Below are positions 34,840 through 44,514 of a stretch of 64,000 bases of DNA, in pieces; within the stretch, counting starts at the first letter, position 1, and each line of letters begins with the position of its first letter. The stretch is taken from assembly GCA_009911715.1 (NCBI GenBank), contig CP047880.1, positions 1,798,001 to 1,862,000 on the forward strand. The letters run 5' to 3'. The stretch is from Methanomassiliicoccaceae archaeon DOK. Lineage in GTDB: Archaea > Thermoplasmatota > Thermoplasmata > Methanomassiliicoccales > Methanomethylophilaceae. A program made the position numbers and the translations under genes. The notes under the pieces were generated by a model that was not told the origin of the DNA, searched no databases, and saw only the letters and a list, made by a program, of their open reading frames with translations.

Positions 34840-36273
34840 TCAAGTCATCACACCGATCAGCGCCTGCAGGGCGAAGACCAGGATGAACAGTCCCGACACC
34901 ACCCACATGACGCCCGACACCTCGGACCTCCGGCCGGTGACGACCTTCATCAGACAGTATGTGATGAACCCCATGGCGATCCCGTAGGAGATGTTGTAGC
35001 AGAGGGCCATGAACAGTCCCGCGAAAAACGCTGGCACCGCATCCGCCATGTCGTCCCAGTCCACGCTCTTGAAGGACGGCAGCATCAGTATCCCCACGAG
35101 GACGAGCACCGCGCCGTAGGCCGAAGGGGGGATCATGCTTATGGCGGACGCGAGGACCGCGCTGAGGGCTATGCAGACCGCCACCACCAGGCTCGTCAGG
35201 CCGGTGCGTCCGCCGGCCTCTATCCCGGCGGTGGACTCGACGACCGTCGTCGTGTTGGACGTCCCGAAAACAGCCCCCACAGATGTAGCGCACGAATCGC
35301 ACAGGAGCGCACGGTCCAGTCTGGTCCTGAAGCCTGCGCTGTCCACCGAAGACAGCTCCTCCTCGGTGAAGAGCCCGCTGCGCCTCCCGGTCCCGATGAA
35401 CGTCCCTATGGTGTCGAAGGTGTCCACGAGACTGAACGACAGGATGGCGACCACCGCGGACGGTATCATGCTGGCATCGGAGAACAGCGACGGGAGCCCC
35501 TCGGATGTGAATATTACCCCGAACGTGTCCGGGAGCTGCCCTACCGCCTCGACGAACGAGACCGAGTCCGAGGAGTCGGTCAGGCCGAGCGGTATGCCCA
35601 CGAGCGTCGTCACTATGAGCGCGATCACTATCGCCCCGCGGACCTTCCTCACATACAGGACGATGGCCAGGACGAGGCCGAACAGGAAGAGCAGGACGGC
35701 GGGTTCGGCGAACGAGGACAGCGCAGGGGTTCCTCCCTCGAACGCGATGACCCCCACCTGAACCAGCCCGATGTAGGCGACGAACAGCCCTATCCCTCCG
35801 GATATGGCGTACTGGAGGCTGCGTGGGATGGCGGCTATGATGAGCCTGCGCACGTTGGTGACTGTTATCAGGATGTTTATGATCCCGCAGATGAACACCA
35901 TGGACAGCGCCTGCTGCCATGTGAAACCCATCTGATCGCAGACCGTGACCACGAAGAACGAGCACATCCCGAGTCCGGGAGCGAGCGCGAAGGGGACGTT
36001 GGCGTACAGGGACATAACCAGCGTCCCGACCACCGATGCGATTATCGCGGCCAGGAACACTGCGCCCCACTCGATACCCGACTGGGATAGGATGTTCGGG
36101 GCGACGATGATGATGTAGGCCATCGAGAAGAACGTGGTGAGTCCCGCCGTGACCTCGCGGCCCCATGTGGTGCCGTGCGCCTCCAGCCTGAAGATGTCGC
36201 CCATGACTGTGGAATCCCCGTATACGGTTATGATTCTTCTGCGGACCGCGAGCTGATCGGACGCATCCAGCAT
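34840..36273 (-). CDS. NCS2-family purine permease (AzgA/PbuG-like)
   Basis: This is a proton-coupled transporter for guanine, hypoxanthine or adenine. About 12-14 membrane helices are visible, with family segments AGLTTFFSMAYIIIVAPNIL, ALAPGLGMCSFF (usually GMGxNA/AF), SFSLVDTFDTIGTFIG and TSNTTTVVESTAGIEAGGRTG. The ATG at 36273 gives 477 residues. The ATG at 36204 (454 residues, MGDIFRLEAHGTTWGREV) fits the family N-terminus better. A TATA-like AAAGTATTTT near 36290 would start transcription near 36266, favouring 36204. Confidence 0.9.
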   Translation of the reverse strand: MLDASDQLAVRRRIITVYGDSTVMGDIFRLEAHGTTWGREVTAGLTTFFSMAYIIIVAPNILSQSGIEWGAVFLAAIIASVVGTLVMSLYANVPFALAPGLGMCSFFVVTVCDQMGFTWQQALSMVFICGIINILITVTNVRRLIIAAIPRSLQYAISGGIGLFVAYIGLVQVGVIAFEGGTPALSSFAEPAVLLFLFGLVLAIVLYVRKVRGAIVIALIVTTLVGIPLGLTDSSDSVSFVEAVGQLPDTFGVIFTSEGLPSLFSDASMIPSAVVAILSFSLVDTFDTIGTFIGTGRRSGLFTEEELSSVDSAGFRTRLDRALLCDSCATSVGAVFGTSNTTTVVESTAGIEAGGRTGLTSLVVAVCIALSAVLASAISMIPPSAYGAVLVLVGILMLPSFKSVDWDDMADAVPAFFAGLFMALCYNISYGIAMGFITYCLMKVVTGRRSEVSGVMWVVSGLFILVFALQALIGVMT

Positions 36274-36323
36274 GCGGGAGGACCGACCAAAATACTTTCA
36301 TAATGGGGGCCGTTAGAAGCCTC

Positions 36324-36806
36324 ATGACCATCGTCGTACTGCACACATCGAAGGGTGACATCAAGGTGAAGATGCACGAGGACATGCCGATCACCACCGG
36401 CAACTTCGTCAAACTCGCCAAGGAGGGCTTCTACAACGGGACCATCTTCCACAGGGTCATCGACGGATTCATGATCCAGGGCGGAGACCCCACCGGAACC
36501 GGAATGGGCGGACCCGGGTACACCATCGAGGACGAGTTCGGCAAGGGACACTCCAACATCAGGGGAACGATGTCCATGGCCAACACGGGACAGCCCCACT
36601 CCGGAGGAAGCCAGTTCTTCATCAACACCGTCAACAACACATACCTGGACAAGGAGGATCCCAGGACCCCCTACGCCCACCCCGTGTTCGGAACCGTCAT
36701 CGAGGGAATGCCCGTCGTGGACGTCATCGGCCGCGTCGAGACCGACAGGAACGACAAGCCCCTCAAGGACGTGAAGATCATCAGCGTCGACGTCATCGAC
36801 GAGTGA
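36324..36806 (+). CDS. Cyclophilin-type peptidyl-prolyl isomerase
   Basis: This 160-residue cytoplasmic cyclophilin speeds cis-trans isomerisation at prolines during protein folding. It has FHRVIDGFMIQGGD with the catalytic Arg, then MANTGQPHSGGSQFFI and HPVFGTVIEGMPVVD. No signal peptide is present. The ATG at 36324 lies about 25 bases after a TTCATAAT box, so the mRNA is probably leaderless. A 10-bp hairpin follows the stop. Confidence 0.94.
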   Translation: MTIVVLHTSKGDIKVKMHEDMPITTGNFVKLAKEGFYNGTIFHRVIDGFMIQGGDPTGTGMGGPGYTIEDEFGKGHSNIRGTMSMANTGQPHSGGSQFFINTVNNTYLDKEDPRTPYAHPVFGTVIEGMPVVDVIGRVETDRNDKPLKDVKIISVDVIDE

Positions 36807-36824
36807 TCCCGCACCCAAATCAAT

Positions 36825-36848
36825 GGAGGGGTCCATAGGGACCCCTCC
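36825..36848 (+). terminator. Hairpin terminator after the cyclophilin gene
   Basis: A perfect 10-bp stem, GGAGGGGTCC/GGACCCCTCC with ATAG loop, is followed by TTCTCC. Confidence 0.6.
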
Positions 36849-36917
36849 TTCTCCAAACCGATACATCGTCAGTTTATTCATACCGCCCGCCGATTCCCGC
36901 GTCACGGAGCGGATACT

Positions 36918-37745
36918 ATGTCCAGACACGTGATGGAATGCCTCGGTATGAGCCGTGTGACCATCGAGGACGGGAAGGTCGTCGAAGTCACTGAGCCCAA
37001 AGTCAGATACTGCCCCCTGTTCGCGAAGCGCAGGGGCATGGAGGAGCTCAACAAGGAGTCGATCAGAGAGAACATCGAGTACCGCATCAACTCGTTCGGC
37101 ATGTGCACCGAGAACCGCGTGACGACCATGGACAACTTCCTGAACTTCGGGATCTCGGAGACACTGTGCTCCGCCCTCAAGAACGGGAAGATCGATGCCG
37201 CGGTCATAGCGGCGGACGGGTGTGGGACGGCGGTCATCACCGATCCATCACTGGTCCAGGGCATGGGCGGCAGGATCTCCGGGATATGCGAGACCGAACC
37301 CATCCCGAAGGTGGTCGAGGCCGTAGGAAGGGAGAACATGCTGGACCCCGACACCGCCAGAATAGACATGGAGGCGGGCGTGGACAAGGCGTTCTCCATG
37401 GGATACGAGAGAGTCGCCGTCACCACGCCGTTCGTCGACTCGGCGGAGAGGATGAGGGGGAAGTACGGCGACAGGCTGATCATCATCGGGGTCCACACCA
37501 CGGGGATGTCCGAGGAGGACTCCGTGAAGGCGTTCGACAACTTCGACATAATCACCGCATGCGCGTCCAAGTACCTGCGCGAGGAATGCCTGAGGAGACC
37601 GGAGACCCTCGTGGCCGGAAACAAGGTGCCCGTGTACGGGGTGACACCGATCGGCAGGGAGCTCATGCAGGACAAGCTGGACGAGTGCGGGAAGAAGGCA
37701 TGGAAGCCCGGGGAGCCCACCGAGTATCCGGATCCGCTGATCTGA
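36918..37745 (+). CDS. Methanogenesis marker protein 8 (DUF2099)
   Basis: This 275-residue protein belongs to a family found almost only in methanogens. It has SRHVMECLGMSRVTIEDGK, RYCPLFAKRRG, SFGMCTENR, then ADGCGTAVIT, QGMGGRISGICETEPI and a C-terminal GVHTTGM and ACASKYLREEC. Several conserved cysteines suggest metal or cofactor handling, but the function is not known. It supports the view that the organism makes methane. It stands alone between terminator-like hairpins. Confidence 0.88.
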   Translation: MSRHVMECLGMSRVTIEDGKVVEVTEPKVRYCPLFAKRRGMEELNKESIRENIEYRINSFGMCTENRVTTMDNFLNFGISETLCSALKNGKIDAAVIAADGCGTAVITDPSLVQGMGGRISGICETEPIPKVVEAVGRENMLDPDTARIDMEAGVDKAFSMGYERVAVTTPFVDSAERMRGKYGDRLIIIGVHTTGMSEEDSVKAFDNFDIITACASKYLREECLRRPETLVAGNKVPVYGVTPIGRELMQDKLDECGKKAWKPGEPTEYPDPLI

Positions 37746-37866
37746 AACCGGTCATGGCCAGACCCGACCAAACCGGTCTAAAATTGGATTGACAGGCGGC
37801 AGAGTCGCCAAGAACAACTGATCAGTCATTGATAGCTGCAATGCGACCTGTGCAGAACGGGACTAA

Positions 37867-38232
37867 TCACTCGCCCAGATAGGTGTCGATGGCGAGATGG
37901 GTGCCGGACCTGAGGAAGATGATCGGAACCTTCTCCCTCCTGAGCCTGCGCCTGAGCTCCTTGTCGTTGGTCAGGACGTAGCCCCCAGTCTTCTTGGCCA
38001 GTTCTATGACGGAACTGTCCCCTGTGGCCTCGGTGGGGATGATCTCGTACTTCCTCGCCAGGGACAGTGCCGCGCCGGCGAACTTATGGTCGAGATGCTT
38101 GAGCTCCCCCACCAGGGGCCCGGGGACGACGATCCTCGCCTCGCCCAGGAGTTCCCTGAGAGCGAGGTCGAGGTTCATCTTGATCTCAAAAGGCATGAGT
38201 AAGGCGTTTGTGTCGAGGACCACGGTCTGCAT
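37867..38232 (-). CDS. PIN-domain protein (Fcf1/Utp24-like)
   Basis: The 121-residue PIN domain starts VVLDTNALLMPFEIK with the first acidic residue (Asp), has a central VGELKHLD with Glu, and TNDKELRRRLRRE with the later Asp set. Archaeal PIN proteins of this COG1412 type are related to eukaryotic Fcf1, an rRNA-processing nuclease. Here it follows the aIF2-gamma gene by 5 bases, a common archaeal arrangement that supports a ribosome-linked role. No antitoxin gene is adjacent, so a VapC toxin is less likely. Confidence 0.85.
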   Translation of the reverse strand: MQTVVLDTNALLMPFEIKMNLDLALRELLGEARIVVPGPLVGELKHLDHKFAGAALSLARKYEIIPTEATGDSSVIELAKKTGGYVLTNDKELRRRLRREKVPIIFLRSGTHLAIDTYLGE

Positions 38233-38237
38233 GGCCC

Positions 38238-39473
38238 TCACTCTACGATGCCGTAGCCGATGAGCCTCCACTTGTTGGAGATCCTTCTGGAGATGGCGAC
38301 CCTCTGACCGGGCATGATGCACACCGGGATCTTCAGGGCGACCTCTGCGGAGTCGCTCCTGGCGCTCTTGACGACGCCTACCGTGGTGGCCGTCCCGACA
38401 CTGAGCATGAGCGGCTCGTTGCTCTTGATCTCCTCGACTGAAAGCTCTGCGGACGATCCGACGACACGGTCCAGGAGCACGGTCTTCATGCTGAAGTCGT
38501 GCGCCACCTTCGGCAGCTCTCCGGGACGTCCGATGACCCTTCCCGTGAGTCCGTCGGACTTCGTCATGGCGGCGTCCAGCCCGGTCCCGATGGCGATGAG
38601 GCCTCCGGGAAGGACCTTGTCGACGCTCTTGCCTCCGGCCTCGAGCGAGGTGATCTTCGCGGTGATCCTCTCGTAGACGGTCTTGCCCGCGACCTCGGTC
38701 TTCCTTCCGGGGGCGATCTCGATCTCGTCGCCCACGTGGAGTGTTCCCTGCATGAGGGAACCGCCCAGGACACCGCCCTTGAGGTCCTCTGGCTTGGTTC
38801 CGGGGGAGTTGATGTCGAAGGAACGGGCCACGTGCATGAGCGGGGGCGCGTCGACATCCCTGACGACCTTGGAGACGATGTGCTCCTCGATGGCCTCGAT
38901 GAGCATGTCGATGTTGACTCCGCGGTTGGCAGAGATGGGGATGATCGGGGCGTTCTCGGCGATGGTGCCCTTGACGAACTCCTTGATCTGCCTGTAGTTC
39001 TCGATCGCCTGCTCCCTGCTGACGATGTCGATCTTGTTCTGGACGATGATGATCTTGTCGATGCCGATGATGGACAGGGCCATCAGATGCTCCTTGGTCT
39101 GGGGCTGGGGGCACTTCTCGTTGGCCGCGACCAGCAGCAGGGCGCCGTCCATGAGGGCGGCTCCAGAGAGCATCGTCGCCATGAGGGTCTCGTGTCCGGG
39201 CGCGTCGACGAAGGACACCGCCCTGAGAAACTCCGTGTCCGCACCGCAGTTCTTGCACTTCTTGGTGGTGCCGAATGCGGCGGGCCCCTGGCATTGGGGG
39301 CATTTGTAGAATGCCACGTCCGCGTACCCGAGACGGATAGAGATGCCTCTCTTCAGTTCCTCGGAGTGACGGTCCGTCCACTCGCCGGAGAGCGCCTTGG
39401 TGAGGGTCGTCTTCCCGTGGTCGACGTGACCGATCATCCCGATGTTGATCTCGGGCTGCTGAGGTACTTTCAT
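38238..39473 (-). CDS. Translation initiation factor aIF2 subunit gamma
   Basis: This GTPase core of aIF2 carries initiator Met-tRNA to the small ribosomal subunit. The 411-residue protein has the P-loop GHVDHGKTT (16-24), a zinc knuckle (CPQCQG and CKNCGA), [20 protein letters not shown], and two beta-barrel domains at the C-terminus. The start overlaps the S6e stop by one base (TGATG), and the PIN gene follows by 5 bases. Confidence 0.96.
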   Translation of the reverse strand: MKVPQQPEINIGMIGHVDHGKTTLTKALSGEWTDRHSEELKRGISIRLGYADVAFYKCPQCQGPAAFGTTKKCKNCGADTEFLRAVSFVDAPGHETLMATMLSGAALMDGALLLVAANEKCPQPQTKEHLMALSIIGIDKIIIVQNKIDIVSREQAIENYRQIKEFVKGTIAENAPIIPISANRGVNIDMLIEAIEEHIVSKVVRDVDAPPLMHVARSFDINSPGTKPEDLKGGVLGGSLMQGTLHVGDEIEIAPGRKTEVAGKTVYERITAKITSLEAGGKSVDKVLPGGLIAIGTGLDAAMTKSDGLTGRVIGRPGELPKVAHDFSMKTVLLDRVVGSSAELSVEEIKSNEPLMLSVGTATTVGVVKSARSDSAEVALKIPVCIMPGQRVAISRRISNKWRLIGYGIVE

Positions 39474-39883
39474 CAGTTCTCCGCGGGAGCCTCGCCCTCG
39501 GGCTGGGGGTTGAGGCACTCCTCGATGGACTTGGGTCCGTACTCGGCAACGGCCATGTTGATCTGGACGATCTCGGCGGAGATCGCGGATCCGCGGATGG
39601 CGACTCTCTTCCTCTGTCCGGGGTACTTCTCGTGGAATCCCTTGCTGTCGGACAGCAGGAGCTTGACCCTCTTGTTTCCGGGGAGGTCGCTCCTCATGGG
39701 GGTACCGTTGCCGTCGGAGCCGCCGGTGATCTTGAGCTTGTAACCGGGGAGGCCCACGAAAATTCCATCCACGACCTCTCCGATGTTGACACCAATCAGA
39801 GAGTTCGCGTGGTGACCAGACACTGCGACGTTGTAGGACCTTCCGGTCTTGACGTCGTTGACAATGGCTTTGAATTCTACCAT
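39473..39883 (-). CDS. rps6e: Ribosomal protein S6e
   Basis: This 136-residue small-subunit protein has [14 protein letters not shown], then [34 protein letters not shown] and [10 protein letters not shown]. The C-terminal acidic tail is short. It is the first gene of the S6e-aIF2gamma-PIN operon. A palindromic GGTTTATAAACC (39916-39927) lies 39 bases upstream and an AGGTGT ribosome binding site precedes the ATG. Confidence 0.95.
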   Translation of the reverse strand: MVEFKAIVNDVKTGRSYNVAVSGHHANSLIGVNIGEVVDGIFVGLPGYKLKITGGSDGNGTPMRSDLPGNKRVKLLLSDSKGFHEKYPGQRKRVAIRGSAISAEIVQINMAVAEYGPKSIEECLNPQPEGEAPAEN

Positions 39884-39915
39884 TTGAACACCTGTAGGCG
39901 TCGCTATTAAAGAAT

Positions 39916-39927
39916 GGTTTATAAACC
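39916..39927 (-). promoter_or_regulatory. Palindromic TATA box of the S6e operon
   Basis: GGTTTATAAACC is a perfect 12-base palindrome. Read on the minus strand, transcription should start near 39895, giving a leader of about 12 bases. Confidence 0.55.
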
Positions 39928-39940
39928 TTTTCAGAAGAGG

Positions 39941-41302
39941 TCAGTTGAAGAACATCAGCATCCTGGACACGGCGATGTTGAACATGTCCGCGATGGACCT
40001 GCTCTCGTAGTCCTCGGGATGGCACTCGGCGGCGAGCCCCGTCTCACGCAGGATGGCGTCGGCGGCCTCCGATGCCGCCTCGGAGGAGTACACGGTGGCA
40101 TTCGTGTTGAAATCCAGATCAAGGGACCTCGTCGTGAAGTCCGACGAGCCTATGCTGAGCGTGCTGCGGTCCGCGACCATGATGCACTTTGCCAGCGACC
40201 TGTCGGCGAAGTAGACCCTTGCGCCGGCCAGCATGAGGGGGTACGCCGCGGCCAGGGAGTTCCAGGCCTGGTACCAGCGCCTGCTCCTCCTCGGAAGGAG
40301 GATCCTGACGTCGACGCCGGACAGCACGGCCAGCTTGACGGATGCGTAGAGCTCGTCGTTGGGCATGAGGTACGGGAACGACATGTAGAGCGACTCCCTG
40401 GCACCCCCGATGATGTCCGAGTAGCACGTCATCATCGGACTGCTCTCGCGCAGATCCGGTCCGTCGGAGACGATCTGGACGTCGACACCCCCCTGCCTCG
40501 GAGGCGTGGATACCGGGCGGACCCCCAGGTCCTCCCCCGAACCGTGCAGCCAGTCCGCACGGAACCTCCGTTCCAGACGCTCGGCGGCCAGGCCCTCCAG
40601 CCTCATCGCCGCGCCGCGGCCCTCGTAGGCGATGGCGCCGTCGATCACGACGAAGGAGCGCATGTTGCGGTAGGCGGACTTCTTCATGAACGCAGAGTAC
40701 AGGGGGTTGTGGAAGGTGCAGAACTTGGCCCCGGCCTTCCTCAGCTTGCCGATACCTCCCGTCCTCCCGAACCACAGGGTCGATGTCATGATCCTGACGT
40801 CCAGCCCCTGCTTCGTCTTCTCGATCAGGGACCTCATGACCTCGTCCAGGCCGTGGGGCATGCGGCGAGCCATGATGTATATGGACTCGGTGGCTGAATC
40901 GAAGTCGGCTCTCACATCGGCGAGGATCTCCGACCGCTCCCAGTAGAGCTTCACCAGATTGCCCTTCGTGCGGACATCGGCGCCGAGCTCGCGCAGGGAC
41001 CTCTGCATGACGGTCTCCTCCCCCTCCTGCGGAGTGGTGTAATCGAGGAACCTTTGGTCGTCCGCGGACTTTCTCCCGAACCGCCAGCTAGCATATATCG
41101 TCGATCCGAAAAGCGCGAACAGCACTATGCCCGCGAACGGCAGGATGACGATGACCGTGATCCAGAATATCAGGGACCGCGGGTCCAGCCTCTCCGCGAA
41201 GATGAGGACGATCAAAGCCAGGACGTCCACGACGAGCAACGGCTCCCATATGGGGAGCACGAAGGTGATGTAGGCGATCACCTGGTCTGTCAGGAATGTC
41301 AT
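39941..41302 (-). CDS. Cardiolipin synthase-like PLD protein with degenerate HKD motifs
   Basis: The 453-residue protein has the cardiolipin synthase layout: two N-terminal membrane helices (about 17-70) and two phospholipase D domains. The active-site motifs are altered. HKD1 reads [11 protein letters not shown] where RNHRKxxVxDG is expected, and HKD2 reads [10 protein letters not shown] where LHAKxxVxD is expected. Both catalytic His residues and one Lys are therefore missing, while [15 protein letters not shown] after HKD2 is kept. It may be a non-catalytic relative. It lies between aIF5B (9 bases upstream) and the S6e operon. Confidence 0.82.
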   Translation of the reverse strand: MTFLTDQVIAYITFVLPIWEPLLVVDVLALIVLIFAERLDPRSLIFWITVIVILPFAGIVLFALFGSTIYASWRFGRKSADDQRFLDYTTPQEGEETVMQRSLRELGADVRTKGNLVKLYWERSEILADVRADFDSATESIYIMARRMPHGLDEVMRSLIEKTKQGLDVRIMTSTLWFGRTGGIGKLRKAGAKFCTFHNPLYSAFMKKSAYRNMRSFVVIDGAIAYEGRGAAMRLEGLAAERLERRFRADWLHGSGEDLGVRPVSTPPRQGGVDVQIVSDGPDLRESSPMMTCYSDIIGGARESLYMSFPYLMPNDELYASVKLAVLSGVDVRILLPRRSRRWYQAWNSLAAAYPLMLAGARVYFADRSLAKCIMVADRSTLSIGSSDFTTRSLDLDFNTNATVYSSEAASEAADAILRETGLAAECHPEDYESRSIADMFNIAVSRMLMFFN

Positions 41303-41311
41303 GTTACTGGA

Positions 41312-43060
41312 TCACATTCCCCAGAACGGGTCGTCCTTGCGCTTGATGACGACGGTCTCCTCCATCGCCATCTTCTCGTCATCGTTGAGCTCCAGGGTCT
41401 GGAGCTGCTTGTAACCGGACTCGATGAGATCGACGTAGAGGATGTCCTCCTCATCGATCTGCCTCCCGACGGTCACGCCCTCGATGGCCACTGCGACCTC
41501 CTCGCCCTGCTTGGCCTCCTTCAGGGCGTCCTCGCCCGTGTGGATGCTCTTGATCCTGCCGGCGTCGCGGCCGTCGGAGCCCAGGAGGTTCTCCCCAGGC
41601 CTTATCCTTCCGGCCAGCACCCTGACACCGACGATGGCGGGCTTGCTCGCGCGGAACACGCAGTTGGGGAGGATCTTGAACTTGGCTGGGAAGGAGAACT
41701 CCGACCTCTTGTCCGTGTCGGTCTTCTTCTTGCTGTCCTCCACCCACTCGATGTAGTCATCGATGAGCTGGTAGACGATCTGGTTCGTCATGACCTTCAT
41801 CTCGTCGTGGTTGGCGAGCTCCGCCTCGGCGTCCTTTGACATGTTGACGTTGAATCCCAGGATGACGCAGTTCTTCTTGTCGCCGTACGCGGCCTCGACG
41901 ATGTCCCTGCGGGTGATTTCGCCGACCCCGTACTTGCGGATGGGGATGTCGTGCTCCCTGGCCTCGTACGCGAGCGCCTCCAGCGACCCGATGGCATCGG
42001 CCTTGATGGTGATCCCCTTCTCCTGGGTCTCGATCTTGATGCTCGTCTCCTCCTGGAGGGCCTTGATCGCGGGGTCGTTGGGACCCTTCACGACGATGAT
42101 GGGGGCTCCGGCGATGACGCCCTCGCAGTTCTGGCAGGAGATCTTGACGCCTGCGGCCGCGTGGAGCTCCTTGACGGAGTCGAACCTGTCCCTGGGGTCG
42201 CGGATCTCGTCCAACGGCTTGGGCTTGAGGATGGCCTTCACCTTGGTGACGACGGGCGCCCCGCGGGTACCCATGGCGACGGTGTCACCCTTCTTCAGCG
42301 TCCCGGAGTACAGGATCATGTCCAGGGTCTTCCCCAGTCCGCGCTCCTCCTTGATCTCGAGGATGGTCCCCTTGCCGGGGCCCTCGCCCTTCTCCAGCTG
42401 GGACTCCAGGAAGCGCTGGGCGAGTCCGATGAGGACCAGGAGCAGGTCGGGTATGCCCTCCCCCTCCTTGGCGCTGATGGGCACGAGGGCGACGGCCTTG
42501 GTGAAGTCGTCGATGCGGTCGTACCTGTCCGCGGAGATGCCCTGCTCGGCTAGCTGGGCGATGACGGTGTAGAGCTTGTCGTTGAAGGCTGCCAGGGTGT
42601 GGTCCTGCTGGACCTTCTCGGCGAGGATGAACGGCCTGCCCTCCTCGCTGATCCATCCCTGGATGGTGTCGACCTTGTTCAGGGCGATGACGAACGGGGT
42701 CTTGTACTGCCTCAGGATGCGGATCGACTCGATGGTCTGGGGCATCAGCCCCTCCCTGATGTCGATGACGAGGACCGCGATGTCCGCCAGGGAGCCTCCC
42801 CTGGCCCTGAGGGTCGTGAACGAGTGGTGGCCCGGCGTATCGATGAAGAGCAGTCCGGGGACGTCGAACTTCTTGTTGCCGATCAGCTGCTTGCAGACCT
42901 TGTAGATGTGCTCGATCGGAACCTCCGTGGCACCGATGTGCTGGGTGATCGCCCCTGCCTCGCGTGCCTGGACGGAAGTACCCCTGATGCGGTCGAGAAG
43001 CTTCGTCTTGCCGTGGTCTACATGACCAAGAACACTGACAACCGGTTGTCTAATCGCCAT
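41312..43060 (-). CDS. infB: Translation initiation factor aIF5B
   Basis: aIF5B is the GTPase that promotes joining of the ribosomal subunits. The 582-residue protein has [12 protein letters not shown] (12-23), DTPGHHSFTTLRARGG, NKVD, and the four-domain archaeal layout without the long N-terminus of eukaryotic eIF5B. No intein is present. The ATG at 43060 follows AAGGTGG; a GTG three codons upstream is the alternative. It follows the L7Ae-Ndk cluster as in many archaea. Confidence 0.96.
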   Translation of the reverse strand: MAIRQPVVSVLGHVDHGKTKLLDRIRGTSVQAREAGAITQHIGATEVPIEHIYKVCKQLIGNKKFDVPGLLFIDTPGHHSFTTLRARGGSLADIAVLVIDIREGLMPQTIESIRILRQYKTPFVIALNKVDTIQGWISEEGRPFILAEKVQQDHTLAAFNDKLYTVIAQLAEQGISADRYDRIDDFTKAVALVPISAKEGEGIPDLLLVLIGLAQRFLESQLEKGEGPGKGTILEIKEERGLGKTLDMILYSGTLKKGDTVAMGTRGAPVVTKVKAILKPKPLDEIRDPRDRFDSVKELHAAAGVKISCQNCEGVIAGAPIIVVKGPNDPAIKALQEETSIKIETQEKGITIKADAIGSLEALAYEAREHDIPIRKYGVGEITRRDIVEAAYGDKKNCVILGFNVNMSKDAEAELANHDEMKVMTNQIVYQLIDDYIEWVEDSKKKTDTDKRSEFSFPAKFKILPNCVFRASKPAIVGVRVLAGRIRPGENLLGSDGRDAGRIKSIHTGEDALKEAKQGEEVAVAIEGVTVGRQIDEEDILYVDLIESGYKQLQTLELNDDEKMAMEETVVIKRKDDPFWGM

Positions 43061-43120
43061 GTCCGCCACCTTTTCAGATAATAATAAGGGGTTTGGTATG
43101 AAAATGGTTTAGGTGCTGAA

Positions 43121-43576
43121 TCACTCGTAGATCCACTTGTCGGCGGTCCTGTCGTAGGAGACGAGCTCCTCGGGCTTGAAGAAGATGGAGATCTCCCTCT
43201 TGGCAGACTCGACCGAATCGGATCCGTGGATGATGTTCATGCCGGTGACCATGGCGTAGTCGCCGCGGATGGTTCCGGGTGCGGACTCGGCGGGGTTGGT
43301 CTTGCCCATCATTCCCCTGCAGACGGAGACCGCGTTCTCACCCTCGAGCACCATGGCCATGACGGGGCCGGAGGTGATGTAGGAGATGAGAGAGGGGAAG
43401 AAGGGCTTGCCCTTGTGCTCCCCGTAATGGTTCTCCGCCGTCTCCTTGGAGATGACCATCATCTTCATGGCGACGATCTTGAGTCCCTTCTTCTCGAAGC
43501 GGGAGAGGATCTCGCCGCAGAGTCCGCGCTGGACTCCGTCGGGCTTGACCATGAGGTAGGTCTGCTCCATGGCCAT
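43121..43576 (-). CDS. ndk: Nucleoside diphosphate kinase
   Basis: The 151-residue enzyme equalises the nucleoside triphosphate pools by a ping-pong reaction. It has [14 protein letters not shown] at the N-terminus, [23 protein letters not shown], and [12 protein letters not shown] with the phospho-His. The start is ATG at 43576, 2 bases after the L24e stop; a second ATG two codons in is possible. Confidence 0.96.
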   Translation of the reverse strand: MAMEQTYLMVKPDGVQRGLCGEILSRFEKKGLKIVAMKMMVISKETAENHYGEHKGKPFFPSLISYITSGPVMAMVLEGENAVSVCRGMMGKTNPAESAPGTIRGDYAMVTGMNIIHGSDSVESAKREISIFFKPEELVSYDRTADKWIYE

Positions 43577-43578
43577 GC

Positions 43579-43803
43579 TCACTCCTCCTTCTTCTCGGCT
43601 GCTTTGAGTCTGGCGGCCTTCTCGATGGCGGCCTTCTCGGTCCACTCGGTGGTCCTTGCGACCCTCTTCAGCTCGATCATGTTCTTGTAGCACTTGTTGG
43701 TGTCGAAGAACAGAATTGTGCCGTCCTTCCTGACGAACATCTTGCCTGTTCCGGGCTCGATGGATGCGCCGCAGAAGGAGCATTTCCTAGTTGTGTCCAC
43801 CAT
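43579..43803 (-). CDS. rpl24e: Ribosomal protein L24e
   Basis: This 74-residue large-subunit protein has a zinc ribbon: [19 protein letters not shown] at the N-terminus and the second half-site [10 protein letters not shown]. The second half-site shows one Cys here, so the full C4 zinc site is not obvious. The C-terminus is Lys/Glu-rich. The ATG at 43803 has GAGGTGAT upstream; it is part of L7Ae-S28e-L24e-Ndk. Confidence 0.92.
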   Translation of the reverse strand: MVDTTRKCSFCGASIEPGTGKMFVRKDGTILFFDTNKCYKNMIELKRVARTTEWTEKAAIEKAARLKAAEKKEE

Positions 43804-43808
43804 GCCAA

Positions 43809-44021
43809 TCACCTCATTCCGAGCTTCCTGGCCTCTCTGGACGTCTCCCTCAGCATGAGGATGTCCCCCATCCTGACGGGGCCCATGATGTTCCTGGTGA
43901 TGATTCTACCTTTGTCGCGGCCGTCGAGCACACGGACCTTGACCTGGGTGGCCTCTCCGGTCATCCCGGTCCTTCCGATGATCTCGACAACCTCCGAGGG
44001 GATGCTGTCTGTGTCGACCAT
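43809..44021 (-). CDS. rps28e: Ribosomal protein S28e
   Basis: This 70-residue small-subunit protein has [20 protein letters not shown] and [16 protein letters not shown], the family core, then a C-terminal [16 protein letters not shown] that matches the conserved RETEREARRL ending. It lies between L7Ae and L24e in the standard archaeal order. Confidence 0.95.
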   Translation of the reverse strand: MVDTDSIPSEVVEIIGRTGMTGEATQVKVRVLDGRDKGRIITRNIMGPVRMGDILMLRETSREARKLGMR

Positions 44022-44031
44022 TCAGCTCACC

Positions 44032-44397
44032 TCAGTTCTTGAGAGCCTGGACTGCCTGGGCGATCTCGTCGCAGAGGGCCTTTCCCTTTCCGACGTCGGT
44101 GATGGCGACGGAGGCTGCGGGCTTGTCGAGTCCGATGGCCTTTCCGAGCTCGATCTTGCTGGGGACGTAGATGTAGGGCACGTTCCTCTCGTCGCAGAGA
44201 GCGGGCATGTGGGCGAGGATCTCCGGGGGCTCGACGTCGGTGGCCATGATGACGATGGCGGCAGCGCCGCGCTCGACGGTCTTGGTGACCTCGTTGGTTC
44301 CCTTCTTGATCTTTCCACCGTCCCTGGCCATCTCGGCGAGGGAGTAGGCTTTGTCGGAGAGTTCCTTGGGTGTCTCAAACTTCACAAATACAGACAT
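44032..44397 (-). CDS. rpl7ae: Ribosomal protein L7Ae
   Basis: L7Ae binds kink-turn RNA in the ribosome, box C/D and H/ACA guide RNPs and RNase P. The 121-residue protein has [16 protein letters not shown] with the RNA-contacting Asn-Glu, [16 protein letters not shown] and [14 protein letters not shown]. The ATG at 44397 has AGAGGTAA upstream. A TATA box at 44482-44489 would give a leader of about 60 bases, enough for an autoregulatory k-turn, though I did not find one. Confidence 0.95.
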   Translation of the reverse strand: MSVFVKFETPKELSDKAYSLAEMARDGGKIKKGTNEVTKTVERGAAAIVIMATDVEPPEILAHMPALCDERNVPYIYVPSKIELGKAIGLDKPAASVAITDVGKGKALCDEIAQAVQALKN

Positions 44398-44481
44398 TTC
44401 AATTACCTCTTTCAGACGCACCAACGCGCCTTCATCATTCATCGGCTCTTGGAGAGCATCCCGCACTATCGGGTGATTGTA

Positions 44482-44489
44482 TTTATAAT
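44482..44489 (-). promoter_or_regulatory. TATA box of the L7Ae cluster
   Basis: ATTATAAA on the minus strand predicts transcription near 44459, about 62 bases before the L7Ae start. Confidence 0.5.
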
Positions 44490-44514
44490 GTCCGAGGGAA
44501 GTGGACGCGACACG

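Noticed and set aside
37746-37866. Possible small RNA between marker protein 8 and the PIN gene
   Set aside because: Short dyads are present, but there is no TATA box or recognisable RNA motif, and they may simply be terminator sequence between convergent genes.
37867-38232. PIN-domain gene as a VapC toxin
   Set aside because: No antitoxin gene is next to it, and its place after aIF2-gamma matches the conserved ribosome-linked Fcf1-like gene.
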